Positions 34,330 through 41,473 of a DNA stretch of 64,000 bases are shown piece after piece. Each line of letters begins with the position of its first letter. Position 1 is the first letter of the stretch. Position numbers and translations under genes: made by a program. Source of the stretch: Mucilaginibacter flavus (GTDB taxonomy: Bacteria; Bacteroidota; Bacteroidia; Sphingobacteriales; Sphingobacteriaceae); NCBI RefSeq assembly GCF_030409315.1, contig NZ_JAUFPS010000043.1, positions 119,596 to 183,595 on the forward strand, in the 5' to 3' direction. Below the pieces are notes generated by a model, which did not search any database, was not told where the DNA came from, and saw only the letters and a program-made list of their open reading frames with translations.

Positions 34330-34926
34330 TTATTTTTTCTCCTTAGCGTAAGCGTCGTTTAATCTTTTGATTACATCGGCAGTAACATCTAAAGATGGAT
34401 CGCCATATAATACGGTTGGGTTTGCTTTTGAGTATAACAATACCAATTTATAACCTTTTTCTTTAGCGTATGCTTTGGCAAAGTCGGCTATTTTGTCGTA
34501 TTGTTTTGCGCTTTCTGTTCCTTGCAGGTTTTGAAATTCGGCAGTAGCGTTTTGCTGGTAGCCTTGTAATTCCTGTTGTTTACGTTGTAAGCGTTGCTCA
34601 GTAGCCTGGCGCTGATCGGCCGGCAAAGTAGCCGCGCCTTTTTGGTATTCAGCAACTTCACGCTGAAAAGCCTGGCCTTTTGCCTGCAGGTCGCTTTGTG
34701 AAGCTTTACCTTTTTCTTCTAAACGTTTGTTCATATCCTTAGTATACTCGTATTTACTTAATAAAGTATCTGAGTTGATATAAACTATGGTTTCTTTACT
34801 GTCAACTGTGGTGGCAGTTGTAGCAGCCGGTTTATCGGCAGTTTTATTTTGATTACAGGCTGCCAGGCTACCTGTAAGTATAATTCCAAATGTGAATGCT
34901 GTTAAAATTGAAGCCCTTGTTTTCAT
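34330..34926 (-). CDS. OmpH/Skp-like periplasmic chaperone with lipoprotein signal
   Basis: From ATG 34926 the protein has 198 residues. It opens with a signal ending GSLAAC, a lipobox with Cys24. The middle is a long Gln/Lys/Glu-rich coiled coil (KRLEEKGKASQSDLQAKG, QRLQRKQQELQGYQQNA) framed by VYINSDTLLSKYEY and YKLVLLYSKANPTVLYGDP. This pattern is that of OmpH/Skp chaperones that hold unfolded outer-membrane proteins. The lipid anchor is a departure from soluble E. coli Skp. The ATG at 34959 is rejected because a TATCTTTG -7 box (34964 to 34957) overlaps it. Confidence 0.85.
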   Translation of the reverse strand: MKTRASILTAFTFGIILTGSLAACNQNKTADKPAATTATTVDSKETIVYINSDTLLSKYEYTKDMNKRLEEKGKASQSDLQAKGQAFQREVAEYQKGAATLPADQRQATEQRLQRKQQELQGYQQNATAEFQNLQGTESAKQYDKIADFAKAYAKEKGYKLVLLYSKANPTVLYGDPSLDVTADVIKRLNDAYAKEKK

Positions 34927-34956
34927 TATCTCAATAAAAAATTTAAAAAAGTTTGA

Positions 34957-34964
34957 CAAAGATA
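34957..34964 (-). promoter_or_regulatory. -7 box of the OmpH-like gene
   Basis: The minus strand reads TATCTTTG, a full match to TAnnTTTG, 30 nt before the ATG at 34926. It fixes that ATG as the likely start. A -33 element was not clear. Confidence 0.5.
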
Positions 34965-35399
34965 AACTTTCATTGCAAGTATCCTAATTTGATGTGCAGA
35001 TTAACATAAACAACCGCATAGGTTTTAAAATCATCCAAAGCATACTTAATTTGCCTGAAATAGGAAAATAACAATAGTGTTTGTATAGCCATTTCCCCAC
35101 TTGCACAACTATTTCCCCTGTGTGAATAATTTAAAGTATTGATTAAGCTGAACGTGTTTGTTTAAACAACATTTAAACCCCTGTTTTATTGTCAAATTTT
35201 CAATTCTTTACGCGTTTAAGCTATTTGCAGGAGGAATTGAAGCTACTTATCTCAAATCGGCAACTTTTTTGCAATCCCTGCGTAGAAGTCGCTTTATTTC
35301 TCTTTGGTTTATTTATTATCTCTATGGTAATTTATATTAACTGAATGTATGTTTTTTGTTAAGGCTTTTTTGTGCCGTTTACCCCTAATTGAAATTTTG
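34965..35399. other. Intergenic region between the divergent OmpH-like and beta-barrel genes
   Basis: About 435 AT-rich bases. A 60-codon frame at 35158-35340 has no family features and is not counted as a gene. The region should hold promoters in both directions, but only the OmpH-like -7 box was recognised. Confidence 0.4.
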
Positions 35400-36083
35400 A
35401 TGAAAAAAGTATTTTTGGTTTTTTTAGCATTGGTTGTCTTGTTTATTAAAGACGTAAGAGCACAGGAAATCCCGATGTATGGGCCCGATCTTAATCAAAA
35501 ATCCTTACGTATTAACATGGGCAGCCAGGGCGTTGGTGCCGAATTTGGTTATGGGATAAATGCCAAAACGGCGCTAAGGCTGGGGGCTAATTTTATCCCA
35601 TTATCTGCAAATAACGCTGTTAACGTTTCGGGTTTTAATTCCACCTCCAGGGTGTCGGCTTCGTTTTCAAACGTACATTTACTCGCCGATTTTACGCCCT
35701 TTGCAAACGCTCACGGATTTAGGCTGGTAGGTGGCGCAGCCTATTTTATGAACGCCAATGGTAATTTGCAAATGCAGCCCAAAAGCGATTACTCTTACGG
35801 TGACATTGTTGTACCCGCGGCCGATGCAGGTAATCTTAACATGCGCGTTAACTGGAAAGGCGTTGCGCCGTACCTGGGTTTTGGCTTACTTAAAGCCTTT
35901 CCTAATCACGCGTTTAATATCAATTTTGATTTGGGTAGCTATTATTTAAGACGCCCGGATGCTAACATTGTCGGCACAGGTTTATTGGCCGGTAATTCAT
36001 CACAGTCGGCGCAGCTTCAGCGCAATTTAAAAGATTACCGTTTTTTACCGGTACTTCAGTTAAACTTCAATTTCAAACTCTAA
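35400..36083 (+). CDS. Predicted outer-membrane beta-barrel protein
   Basis: From ATG 35400 the protein has 227 residues, beginning with the signal MKKVFLVFLALVVLFIKDVR and cleavage near AQ. The mature part consists of alternating hydrophobic/polar strands (SLRINMGSQGVGAEFGYGI, TALRLGANFIPLSA, FRLVGGAAYFMNANG, KGVAPYLGFGLLKAFP, AFNINFDLGSYYL). It ends with the strand PVLQLNFNFKL, as in small outer-membrane barrels. No specific family was recognised. A longer start at 35349 would add residues before the signal peptide. A lipoprotein gene follows 10 nt later, so the two may form a functional pair. Confidence 0.7.
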   Translation: MKKVFLVFLALVVLFIKDVRAQEIPMYGPDLNQKSLRINMGSQGVGAEFGYGINAKTALRLGANFIPLSANNAVNVSGFNSTSRVSASFSNVHLLADFTPFANAHGFRLVGGAAYFMNANGNLQMQPKSDYSYGDIVVPAADAGNLNMRVNWKGVAPYLGFGLLKAFPNHAFNINFDLGSYYLRRPDANIVGTGLLAGNSSQSAQLQRNLKDYRFLPVLQLNFNFKL

Positions 36084-36093
36084 GCATATACTC

Positions 36094-36831
36094 ATGATGA
36101 GCAAGATCCAGAAACTATTGTTTGTGGCATTGATAGCCCTTGCGGGTTGTAAAAAGCCTACCGATAATTTAAAAGTAGTGGTTGATACAGATATAATTAA
36201 GTATACAGCACTAATACAGGTAACTGATGCTGCCAACGGCGTAAGCGCGCCTGCAAATGCCACATTAACCGTTAGCGGTGCCGATGCCAATGATATCTAC
36301 GAAATATCTGGTAAAAAGCAATTTAAACTAACCAACGGTATCATTACCATTGGTCCCGACCCTGACGCCGCGCCTACAGCTGATAAAACCGCAAGCTGCA
36401 ATATTCAGATTAGCGCTCCCGGCTATAATACCACAACAAAATCGGTAACGTTTACTGCCGATCAAAAGCAACAGATCATCAATGTAAGCATGGTTAAAAC
36501 TGGTGGAACAGTTACCGCGCCGCCGGTATCAAAACCACAACCGGTTTATGAGTCGGTAAGCCTTAATTTTACTGGTACCTGCGCCAGCCGGAAAGACGTA
36601 GAGATACGCCCGAGCATGTACCTGTTTTACAGGGAAACCGGCACCAATGCCGCGTACCAATACCTGGGCTATATGGAAAAAGGTAGCATAACCGTAACCA
36701 CGCTTCAAAAAGGTAAAACTTACGATTTTCAGCTTATATACGGTGGCAAAAGCTACACTCAAACGCAACTCATAGATGAAACCAATTACGATGTGAAGGT
36801 TGATATGGGGGATGCCTGTAAAGATTTTTAG
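36094..36831 (+). CDS. Lipoprotein of unknown function
   Basis: A 245-residue protein with a lipoprotein signal ending LIALAGC (Cys19), followed by KKPTDN. The rest looks like two beta-sandwich modules: an N-terminal one (YTALIQVTDAANGVSAPANA, ATLTVSGADANDIYEISGKK) and a C-terminal one (SLNFTGTCASRKDVEIRPSM, TVTTLQKGKTYDFQL) joined by a Pro/Lys linker near residue 150. No enzyme motif was seen. Close linkage to the beta-barrel gene suggests surface partners. Confidence 0.75.
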   Translation: MMSKIQKLLFVALIALAGCKKPTDNLKVVVDTDIIKYTALIQVTDAANGVSAPANATLTVSGADANDIYEISGKKQFKLTNGIITIGPDPDAAPTADKTASCNIQISAPGYNTTTKSVTFTADQKQQIINVSMVKTGGTVTAPPVSKPQPVYESVSLNFTGTCASRKDVEIRPSMYLFYRETGTNAAYQYLGYMEKGSITVTTLQKGKTYDFQLIYGGKSYTQTQLIDETNYDVKVDMGDACKDF

Positions 36832-36941
36832 TAAGATAGGCAGGCATTTGGCCGGATTTTCAAATACTTATACAAGTAGCTTTAAGTTACCAACGCTTGC
36901 ATTTTTATCCACAAACATTCGTAGTTACGGGGTAAAATGTT

Positions 36942-36949
36942 TAATTTTG
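36942..36949 (+). promoter_or_regulatory. Candidate -7 box of gyrB
   Basis: TAATTTTG matches TAnnTTTG 22 nt before the gyrB ATG. A -33 TTTG at the proper spacing was not found, so the site is provisional. Confidence 0.4.
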
Positions 36950-36971
36950 AAGGTTGTTCTACTAAATAAAT

Positions 36972-38930
36972 ATGAGCGAAGAAAATCAGGAAAAATCCAA
37001 TTATTCAGCAGATAATATACAGGTTTTAGAGGGTTTAGAGGCGGTGCGTAAGCGTCCGTCCATGTACATTGGTGATACAGGCGTAAAAGGTTTGCACCAT
37101 TTGGTATATGAGGTTGTCGATAACTCTATTGACGAAGCCCTTGCCGGTTACTGCGATACTATAAACGTTACCATACACCCGGGAAATTCCATTACAGTTG
37201 TTGATAATGGCCGTGGTATCCCTACTGGTATTAACACCAAAGAAGGTAAATCGGCGCTTGAAATAGTAATGACCGTTTTACACGCTGGCGGTAAGTTTGA
37301 TAAAGATACTTACAAGGTATCCGGTGGTTTGCACGGTGTGGGTGTAAGTTGCGTTAACGCGCTATCAACCCATGTAAAAACTGTTGTTTACCGCGAAGGG
37401 AAAATTTTTACACAGGAGTATGAGCGTGGTAAGCCGCTGTTTGATGTTAAAGAAATTGGCGTATCAGACCGTACCGGTACCACACAAACTTTTCAGCCCG
37501 ATCCGGAGATCTTCCAGTTTACTACCGAATATAAATATGAAACCCTTGCCGGTAGGTTACGCGAGCTTGCCTTTTTAAATAAAGGTATCCGCCTTACTTT
37601 AACTGATGAGCGTATGCCTAATGAGGATGGTAGCTTCCTTTCTGAGGAGTTTTACTCTGAAGGCGGCTTGCGCGAGTTTGTGAAGTTCCTGGATGGCACC
37701 CGCGCCTCAATTATTCCGGAGCCTATTTACCTTGATGGTATAAAGAATGGTATCCCGGTTGAGCTGGCTTTCCAGTACAACGATACTTATTCAGAGAATG
37801 TATTCTCGTACGTAAATAACATCAATACTATCGAGGGTGGTACCCACGTAGCTGGTTTCCGTCGCGGACTTACCCGTACCCTTAAAGCATATGCCGATAA
37901 ATCGGGCTTGCTTAAGAATATGAAGGTAGAGATCACCGGTGATGACTTCCGCGAGGGGTTAACTGCCGTTGTATCTGTAAAAGTACAGGAGCCACAGTTT
38001 GAAGGCCAAACCAAAACCAAATTGGGTAACAACGAGGTGATGGGCGCTGTAGATATGGCTGTAGGCGAAATTTTAGGTAACTTTTTAGAAGAAAACCCTA
38101 AGGAAGCCAAGCTGATTGTAAACAAGGTGATCCTTGCGGCTACTGCCCGTGCCGCTGCCCGTAAGGCTCGCGAATTGGTACAGCGCAAAAGCGTAATGAC
38201 GGGTTCTGGCCTGCCAGGTAAGCTATCTGATTGTGCTAATAATGATCCAACCCTTTGCGAGTTATACCTTGTGGAAGGTGACTCGGCGGGTGGTACCGCC
38301 AAACAGGGCCGCGACCGCGAGTACCAGGCTATTTTACCTTTACGTGGTAAAATCCTGAACGTGGAGAAAGCCATGGAGCACAAAATTTACGAAAACGAAG
38401 AGATCAAGAACATGTTTACCGGCCTGGGCGTAAGCCGCGGTACACCTGAGGATGATAAAGCGCTAAATTTAACGAAACTGCGTTACCACAAAATCATCAT
38501 CATGACGGATGCCGACGTGGACGGTTCGCACATTACTACGCTGATCTTAACTTTCTTTTTCCGTTATATGAAGGAGTTGGTTGAGGCTGGTTATGTGTAT
38601 ATCGCTTCGCCGCCGTTATACCAGGTTAAAAAAGGTAAAGAGTTTGAATACTGCTGGAACGATGTACAACGCGATGCCGCTATACAACGCCTTAAAGGTG
38701 CCGGTAAAGAAGATAGCGTACACGTACAACGTTACAAAGGTTTGGGCGAGATGAACGACATCCAGCTTTGGGATACCACCATGAATCCCGCAACCCGTAC
38801 CCTGAAACGTGCCACCATCGAAAACGCTGCCGAGTGTGATCATACCTTTAGCATGCTGATGGGCGACGAAGTAGCCCCTCGCCGCGAGTTTATTGAGCGG
38901 AACGCTAAATACGCTAAGATAGATACATAG
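36972..38930 (+). CDS. gyrB: DNA gyrase subunit B
   Basis: ATPase subunit of DNA gyrase, which introduces negative supercoils. The 652 residues include GLEAVRKRPSMYIGDTG (start of the GHKL ATPase), VVDNGRGIPTG, GGLHGVGVSCVNALS, then the TOPRIM domain with YLVEGDSAGG and LPLRGKILNVEKA, MTDADVDGSHI, and the C-terminal RYKGLGEMN. Length is typical for a GyrB without the long insertion found in gamma-proteobacteria. It is apparently monocistronic, with a repeat and then a terminator after the stop. Confidence 0.97.
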   Translation: MSEENQEKSNYSADNIQVLEGLEAVRKRPSMYIGDTGVKGLHHLVYEVVDNSIDEALAGYCDTINVTIHPGNSITVVDNGRGIPTGINTKEGKSALEIVMTVLHAGGKFDKDTYKVSGGLHGVGVSCVNALSTHVKTVVYREGKIFTQEYERGKPLFDVKEIGVSDRTGTTQTFQPDPEIFQFTTEYKYETLAGRLRELAFLNKGIRLTLTDERMPNEDGSFLSEEFYSEGGLREFVKFLDGTRASIIPEPIYLDGIKNGIPVELAFQYNDTYSENVFSYVNNINTIEGGTHVAGFRRGLTRTLKAYADKSGLLKNMKVEITGDDFREGLTAVVSVKVQEPQFEGQTKTKLGNNEVMGAVDMAVGEILGNFLEENPKEAKLIVNKVILAATARAAARKARELVQRKSVMTGSGLPGKLSDCANNDPTLCELYLVEGDSAGGTAKQGRDREYQAILPLRGKILNVEKAMEHKIYENEEIKNMFTGLGVSRGTPEDDKALNLTKLRYHKIIIMTDADVDGSHITTLILTFFFRYMKELVEAGYVYIASPPLYQVKKGKEFEYCWNDVQRDAAIQRLKGAGKEDSVHVQRYKGLGEMNDIQLWDTTMNPATRTLKRATIENAAECDHTFSMLMGDEVAPRREFIERNAKYAKIDT

Positions 38931-38936
38931 GATTTT

Positions 38937-38976
38937 AGATATGCAGATGTGCGGATTTCAGATGTGCAGATGTGGG
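38937..38976 (+). repeat. TGCAGATGTGC dispersed repeat, copy 2
   Basis: Starts 6 nt after the gyrB stop: AGATATGCAGATGTGCGGAT then TTCAGATGTGCAGATGTGGG. It is the closest match to the copy at 63831-63866, with GTGCGGATTTCAGATGTGCAG shared between the two. Orientation is sense relative to gyrB. Confidence 0.75.
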
Positions 38977-39059
38977 GATTATTTGATAATTTGAAGATTT
39001 GAAAATGAAAAACCCTGTTAATCTTTAAATCTGATAATCCATGTTCAGGCAAAATATTC

Positions 39060-39089
39060 AAGCCCTGCTTTAACAAGCGGGGCTTTTTT
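39060..39089 (+). terminator. Terminator after gyrB
   Basis: Stem AAGCCCTGCTT / AAGCGGGGCTT (39060-39070 / 39075-39085, one G-T wobble) with a TAAC loop and a T-run. It lies 129 nt after the gyrB stop, beyond the dispersed repeat. Confidence 0.85.
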
Positions 39090-39113
39090 GTGGCTGCAAA
39101 ATGAAGCTTTTAA

Positions 39114-39146
39114 ATTTATATACATAATTTTGTTATGTATATAAAT
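39114..39146. promoter_or_regulatory. 14-bp palindromic operator upstream of padR
   Basis: Perfect 14-bp arms (39114-39127 and 39133-39146) separated by TTTTG: the core is TATATACATAA and TTATGTATATA. PadR-family repressors bind such A/T-rich palindromes, often with ATGTATAT-like half sites. The 5-nt spacer supplies the -33 TTTG of the padR promoter, so bound protein would block transcription. Autoregulation of the padR operon is inferred. Confidence 0.75.
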
Positions 39147-39160
39147 AATTTATACATTTG
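39129..39160 (+). promoter_or_regulatory. Promoter of the padR operon
   Basis: TTTG (39129-39132), 20 nt spacer, then TACATTTG (39153-39160): a good match to the Bacteroidota TTTG-N19-TAnnTTTG consensus. The padR ATG is at 39165, 5 nt after the -7 box, so the transcript is leaderless or nearly so. Confidence 0.65.
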
Positions 39161-39164
39161 ATTT

Positions 39165-39503
39165 ATGAGCACAAACCCATTGCTGAAAGGTACCCTCCAA
39201 ACCATCATTTTAAAACTGCTGGAAGGTAATGCCGAAATGTACGGTTATGAAATTACCCAAAAGGTAAAGGAAGTAACTGCTGGCGAGATTATGCTTACCG
39301 AGGGCGCCCTTTACCCGGCTCTGCATAAGCTGGAGGCCGACGGTTTCCTGGAAACTTTTACCCAAGTGGTTGATAACCGGGTGCGCAAATACTATCGCCT
39401 TACCGAAGAAGGAGGGAAGGAAGTTACCAGTAAGCTGGATGAGGCCCGCTCTTTTATTGACCAGTTGCAGGCATTGTTGAACCTTAAACCAGTTGTAAAA
39501 TGA
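39165..39503 (+). CDS. PadR family transcriptional regulator
   Basis: A 112-residue winged-helix repressor. LLKGTLQTIILKLLEGNAEM, YGYEITQKVKEV, LTEGALYPALHKLEADGFLE and VRKYYRLTEEGGKE are the standard PadR blocks: helix-turn-helix, then wing. The C-terminal helix is short, as in the small PadR-s2 group. The upstream palindrome and overlapping promoter suggest self-repression. Its stop codon overlaps the start of the next gene (ATGA), so the regulator and the two membrane proteins form one operon. The inducing signal is unknown; in other bacteria such regulators often respond to membrane-active compounds. Confidence 0.92.
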   Translation: MSTNPLLKGTLQTIILKLLEGNAEMYGYEITQKVKEVTAGEIMLTEGALYPALHKLEADGFLETFTQVVDNRVRKYYRLTEEGGKEVTSKLDEARSFIDQLQALLNLKPVVK

Positions 39504-40189
39504 TGCTAACAAAAGATGAGCTTAGTTGGATTGATGAGCGGATGAAGATATACGACATCAAGTACCAGGAAATTTATAACGAAATTCTTGATCACATCAT
39601 TACCGCTATTGAAGAAAAACGGAAAGCGGGCGATCAACAGGATATCAAATGGCTTTTTCAGCAGGTAGTTGATGATCATTTTGGCGGCTTTTTTGGTTTG
39701 GAAAACCTGGCGACCGGGCAAAAGGATATTTATTTGCAAAGCGTGCGCCGCTTGTGGAACGCCAGTTTTAGATACTACCTTAACTGGCAAATGCTTGTTT
39801 TTACACTGGTAGCCATTTTGATAAGTTTTAAACTTCCTGATGTTAAGATGGTAAGAGTTACGTTAATGTCGGGCTGTCTTTTGTTAGCGTTTTCGCCTTT
39901 GTTGTATACCTATTTTTCTTTGTCGGGTAAAATAAAAACCATCAAAGGCAAACAATCACTCATCAAAGGGCATATGGTCACCCGCGCCTATGTTCCCGGA
40001 GCTTTATTAAATTTACTGATCTACGCGCCTCAGTTTGTATTGTTATTTACCAATAAGGATGATAACTGGAGTTTTTTTAAACACGTACCAACAACGGTTG
40101 TCACAGCCATACTAATGGTATTTGTGCTGCTTAACCTAACCGCGATCCGTTTTTGCAAAGAAATGATGGTTGCCAACTCTTTAACCTAA
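39500..40189 (+). CDS. Membrane protein of the PadR operon, first paralogue
   Basis: A 229-residue protein with a soluble N-terminal helical part (1 to about 90) and four predicted membrane segments (near LVFTLVAILISF, LMSGCLLLAFSPLLYTYF, PGALLNLLIYAPQFVLLF and TTVVTAILMVFVLLNL). The N-terminal part has KYQEIYNEILDHIITAIEE and DDHFGGFFGLENL. Both patterns recur in the next gene (ETYEEVYDHMVSALQE, RDFGGHSNL), so the two are tandem paralogues. Such small helical domains in front of membrane segments are common in membrane proteins co-transcribed with PadR regulators. Start overlaps the padR stop. Function unknown. Confidence 0.75.
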   Translation: MMLTKDELSWIDERMKIYDIKYQEIYNEILDHIITAIEEKRKAGDQQDIKWLFQQVVDDHFGGFFGLENLATGQKDIYLQSVRRLWNASFRYYLNWQMLVFTLVAILISFKLPDVKMVRVTLMSGCLLLAFSPLLYTYFSLSGKIKTIKGKQSLIKGHMVTRAYVPGALLNLLIYAPQFVLLFTNKDDNWSFFKHVPTTVVTAILMVFVLLNLTAIRFCKEMMVANSLT

Positions 40190-40202
40190 GCGATATTACC
40201 CT

Positions 40203-40865
40203 ATGAAATTAGATGCACGCCAGGATGAATTATTGAAACACTACCTGCGCAAAGTGTTTTTATACCGTGAAACTTATGAGGAAGTTTACGATCACATGGT
40301 TAGCGCTTTGCAGGAACGGCCCTATACAGTTTCTTTTCAGGATGCTGTGAATGATATCATCCGTCGTGACTTTGGCGGACATAGCAACCTTATTGTTATG
40401 GAAAAGAGTTGCAAAAAAGCGATGGTGAAAGAATTGCGTAATAAACAGTTTGGTTACTTTGCAGAATTTTTCAAGTTTCCACACCTGCTGCTTGTATTGG
40501 GGTTTTCTGTGTGTGTTTATTTAATCTTTGATAAATCTTTACTAAGCCCGCATACCGTTAGATGGATGTTTTGGGGGATGGCTTTGTTGCCTTACTTTGT
40601 TATCCCTTTACGTTTTTTTTATACCGGTTACGTTTTTGGCGAAACAAAAAGATCAATCCGCGATAATATGATGGCCGATTTGAGTATGTTACCAATGCGG
40701 GTATTCTTCGCTGTGGGTGCGATATTTGTTATAAATGGAGTGTATAATGCTGCTTACCATCCCAGTACGCTTATGGTAACAGTAGGCGTAGTGTTTTACA
40801 CTTTATATTTCCTGGCTTATTTTAAATTAAGTAAAGACGAGATTAAAGTAAGGATGATCGGCTAA
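40203..40865 (+). CDS. Membrane protein of the PadR operon, second paralogue
   Basis: A 220-residue relative of the preceding protein. It has the same layout: a soluble helical N-terminus with YEEVYDHMVSALQE and IIRRDFGGHSN, then membrane segments near HLLLVLGFSVCVYLIF, MFWGMALLPYFVIPLRFF, MRVFFAVGAIFVINGVY and MVTVGVVFYTLYFLAYF. It starts 13 nt after the first paralogue. The pair may form a heteromeric membrane complex controlled by PadR; this is inference. Confidence 0.72.
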   Translation: MKLDARQDELLKHYLRKVFLYRETYEEVYDHMVSALQERPYTVSFQDAVNDIIRRDFGGHSNLIVMEKSCKKAMVKELRNKQFGYFAEFFKFPHLLLVLGFSVCVYLIFDKSLLSPHTVRWMFWGMALLPYFVIPLRFFYTGYVFGETKRSIRDNMMADLSMLPMRVFFAVGAIFVINGVYNAAYHPSTLMVTVGVVFYTLYFLAYFKLSKDEIKVRMIG

Positions 40866-40872
40866 AATACAA

Positions 40873-41325
40873 TCACATGATTGCTTTAGTTTTGCTTTTA
40901 CCACGAGGCCTGGTTAGTTTCATCACCTGTTTGCCGTAATCAATAACCGCTTTATACTTCATCAAAATATCACCCCCTAAAACACCCAATACCTGCGGAT
41001 GCCCCATTTGGCTATAAGCTACGTTGATGGTGGAAAGATCTAAAACGGCTACTTCAAAAGCATCAATCTTAAATTTGCCAATGCGCATGCCTTTGATGGT
41101 AGCCGTAAATGATTCCATATTATTAGTGCCCAGGCCCGTTGAAAGCCTGTCGCTGGCGGTTATAGAAGTTGCGGTGCTTGCTTCGGCCAGAATGGCTTGA
41201 TCAAAAGCTGTTTTTGACGCGCCGGTATCCAACACCATAATAAATGTTTTACCAAATAAGATCACTTCAACAAGCGGATGATAACCATCGTCATGCAGAT
41301 CAATGATTTGGAGCGGAACGGTCAT
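40873..41325 (-). CDS. Retropepsin-like aspartic protease family protein
   Basis: A 150-residue protein with a single pepsin-like half fold: VILFGKTFIMVLDTGASKTA carries the catalytic DTGAS (Asp33), and GVLGGDILMKYKAVIDYG is the second conserved strand-loop of the family. It would have to dimerise to form an active site, as in retropepsins. No signal peptide is visible. It is convergent with the PadR operon (7 nt apart) and separated from tamL by a long inverted repeat. Substrates are unknown. Confidence 0.8.
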   Translation of the reverse strand: MTVPLQIIDLHDDGYHPLVEVILFGKTFIMVLDTGASKTAFDQAILAEASTATSITASDRLSTGLGTNNMESFTATIKGMRIGKFKIDAFEVAVLDLSTINVAYSQMGHPQVLGVLGGDILMKYKAVIDYGKQVMKLTRPRGKSKTKAIM

Positions 41326-41334
41326 GTGAGCTAA

Positions 41335-41461
41335 TTATTGAATTACTGAATTATTGATTTATTGAATTGGCAAGTTATAAAAGCTTTGCTCGTATTTACA
41401 CGGTAATCTGATAAACTTCGGAAAACAGCATTCTAAAATCAATAATTCAGTAATTCAATAA
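41335..41461. repeat. 26-bp inverted repeat of AATTATTGAATTACTG words
   Basis: Arms 41335-41360 and 41436-41461 are perfect complements built of near-repeats of TTATTGAATTACTGAA, with a 75-nt spacer. It fills the space between the tamL stop and the protease start. Purely A/T-rich and repetitive. Confidence 0.8.
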
Positions 41462-41473
41462 CTCAATAATTAA

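Noticed and set aside
35158..35340. 60-codon plus-strand frame upstream of the beta-barrel gene
   Set aside because: No signal, domain or plausible composition, and it lies in a divergent regulatory spacer.
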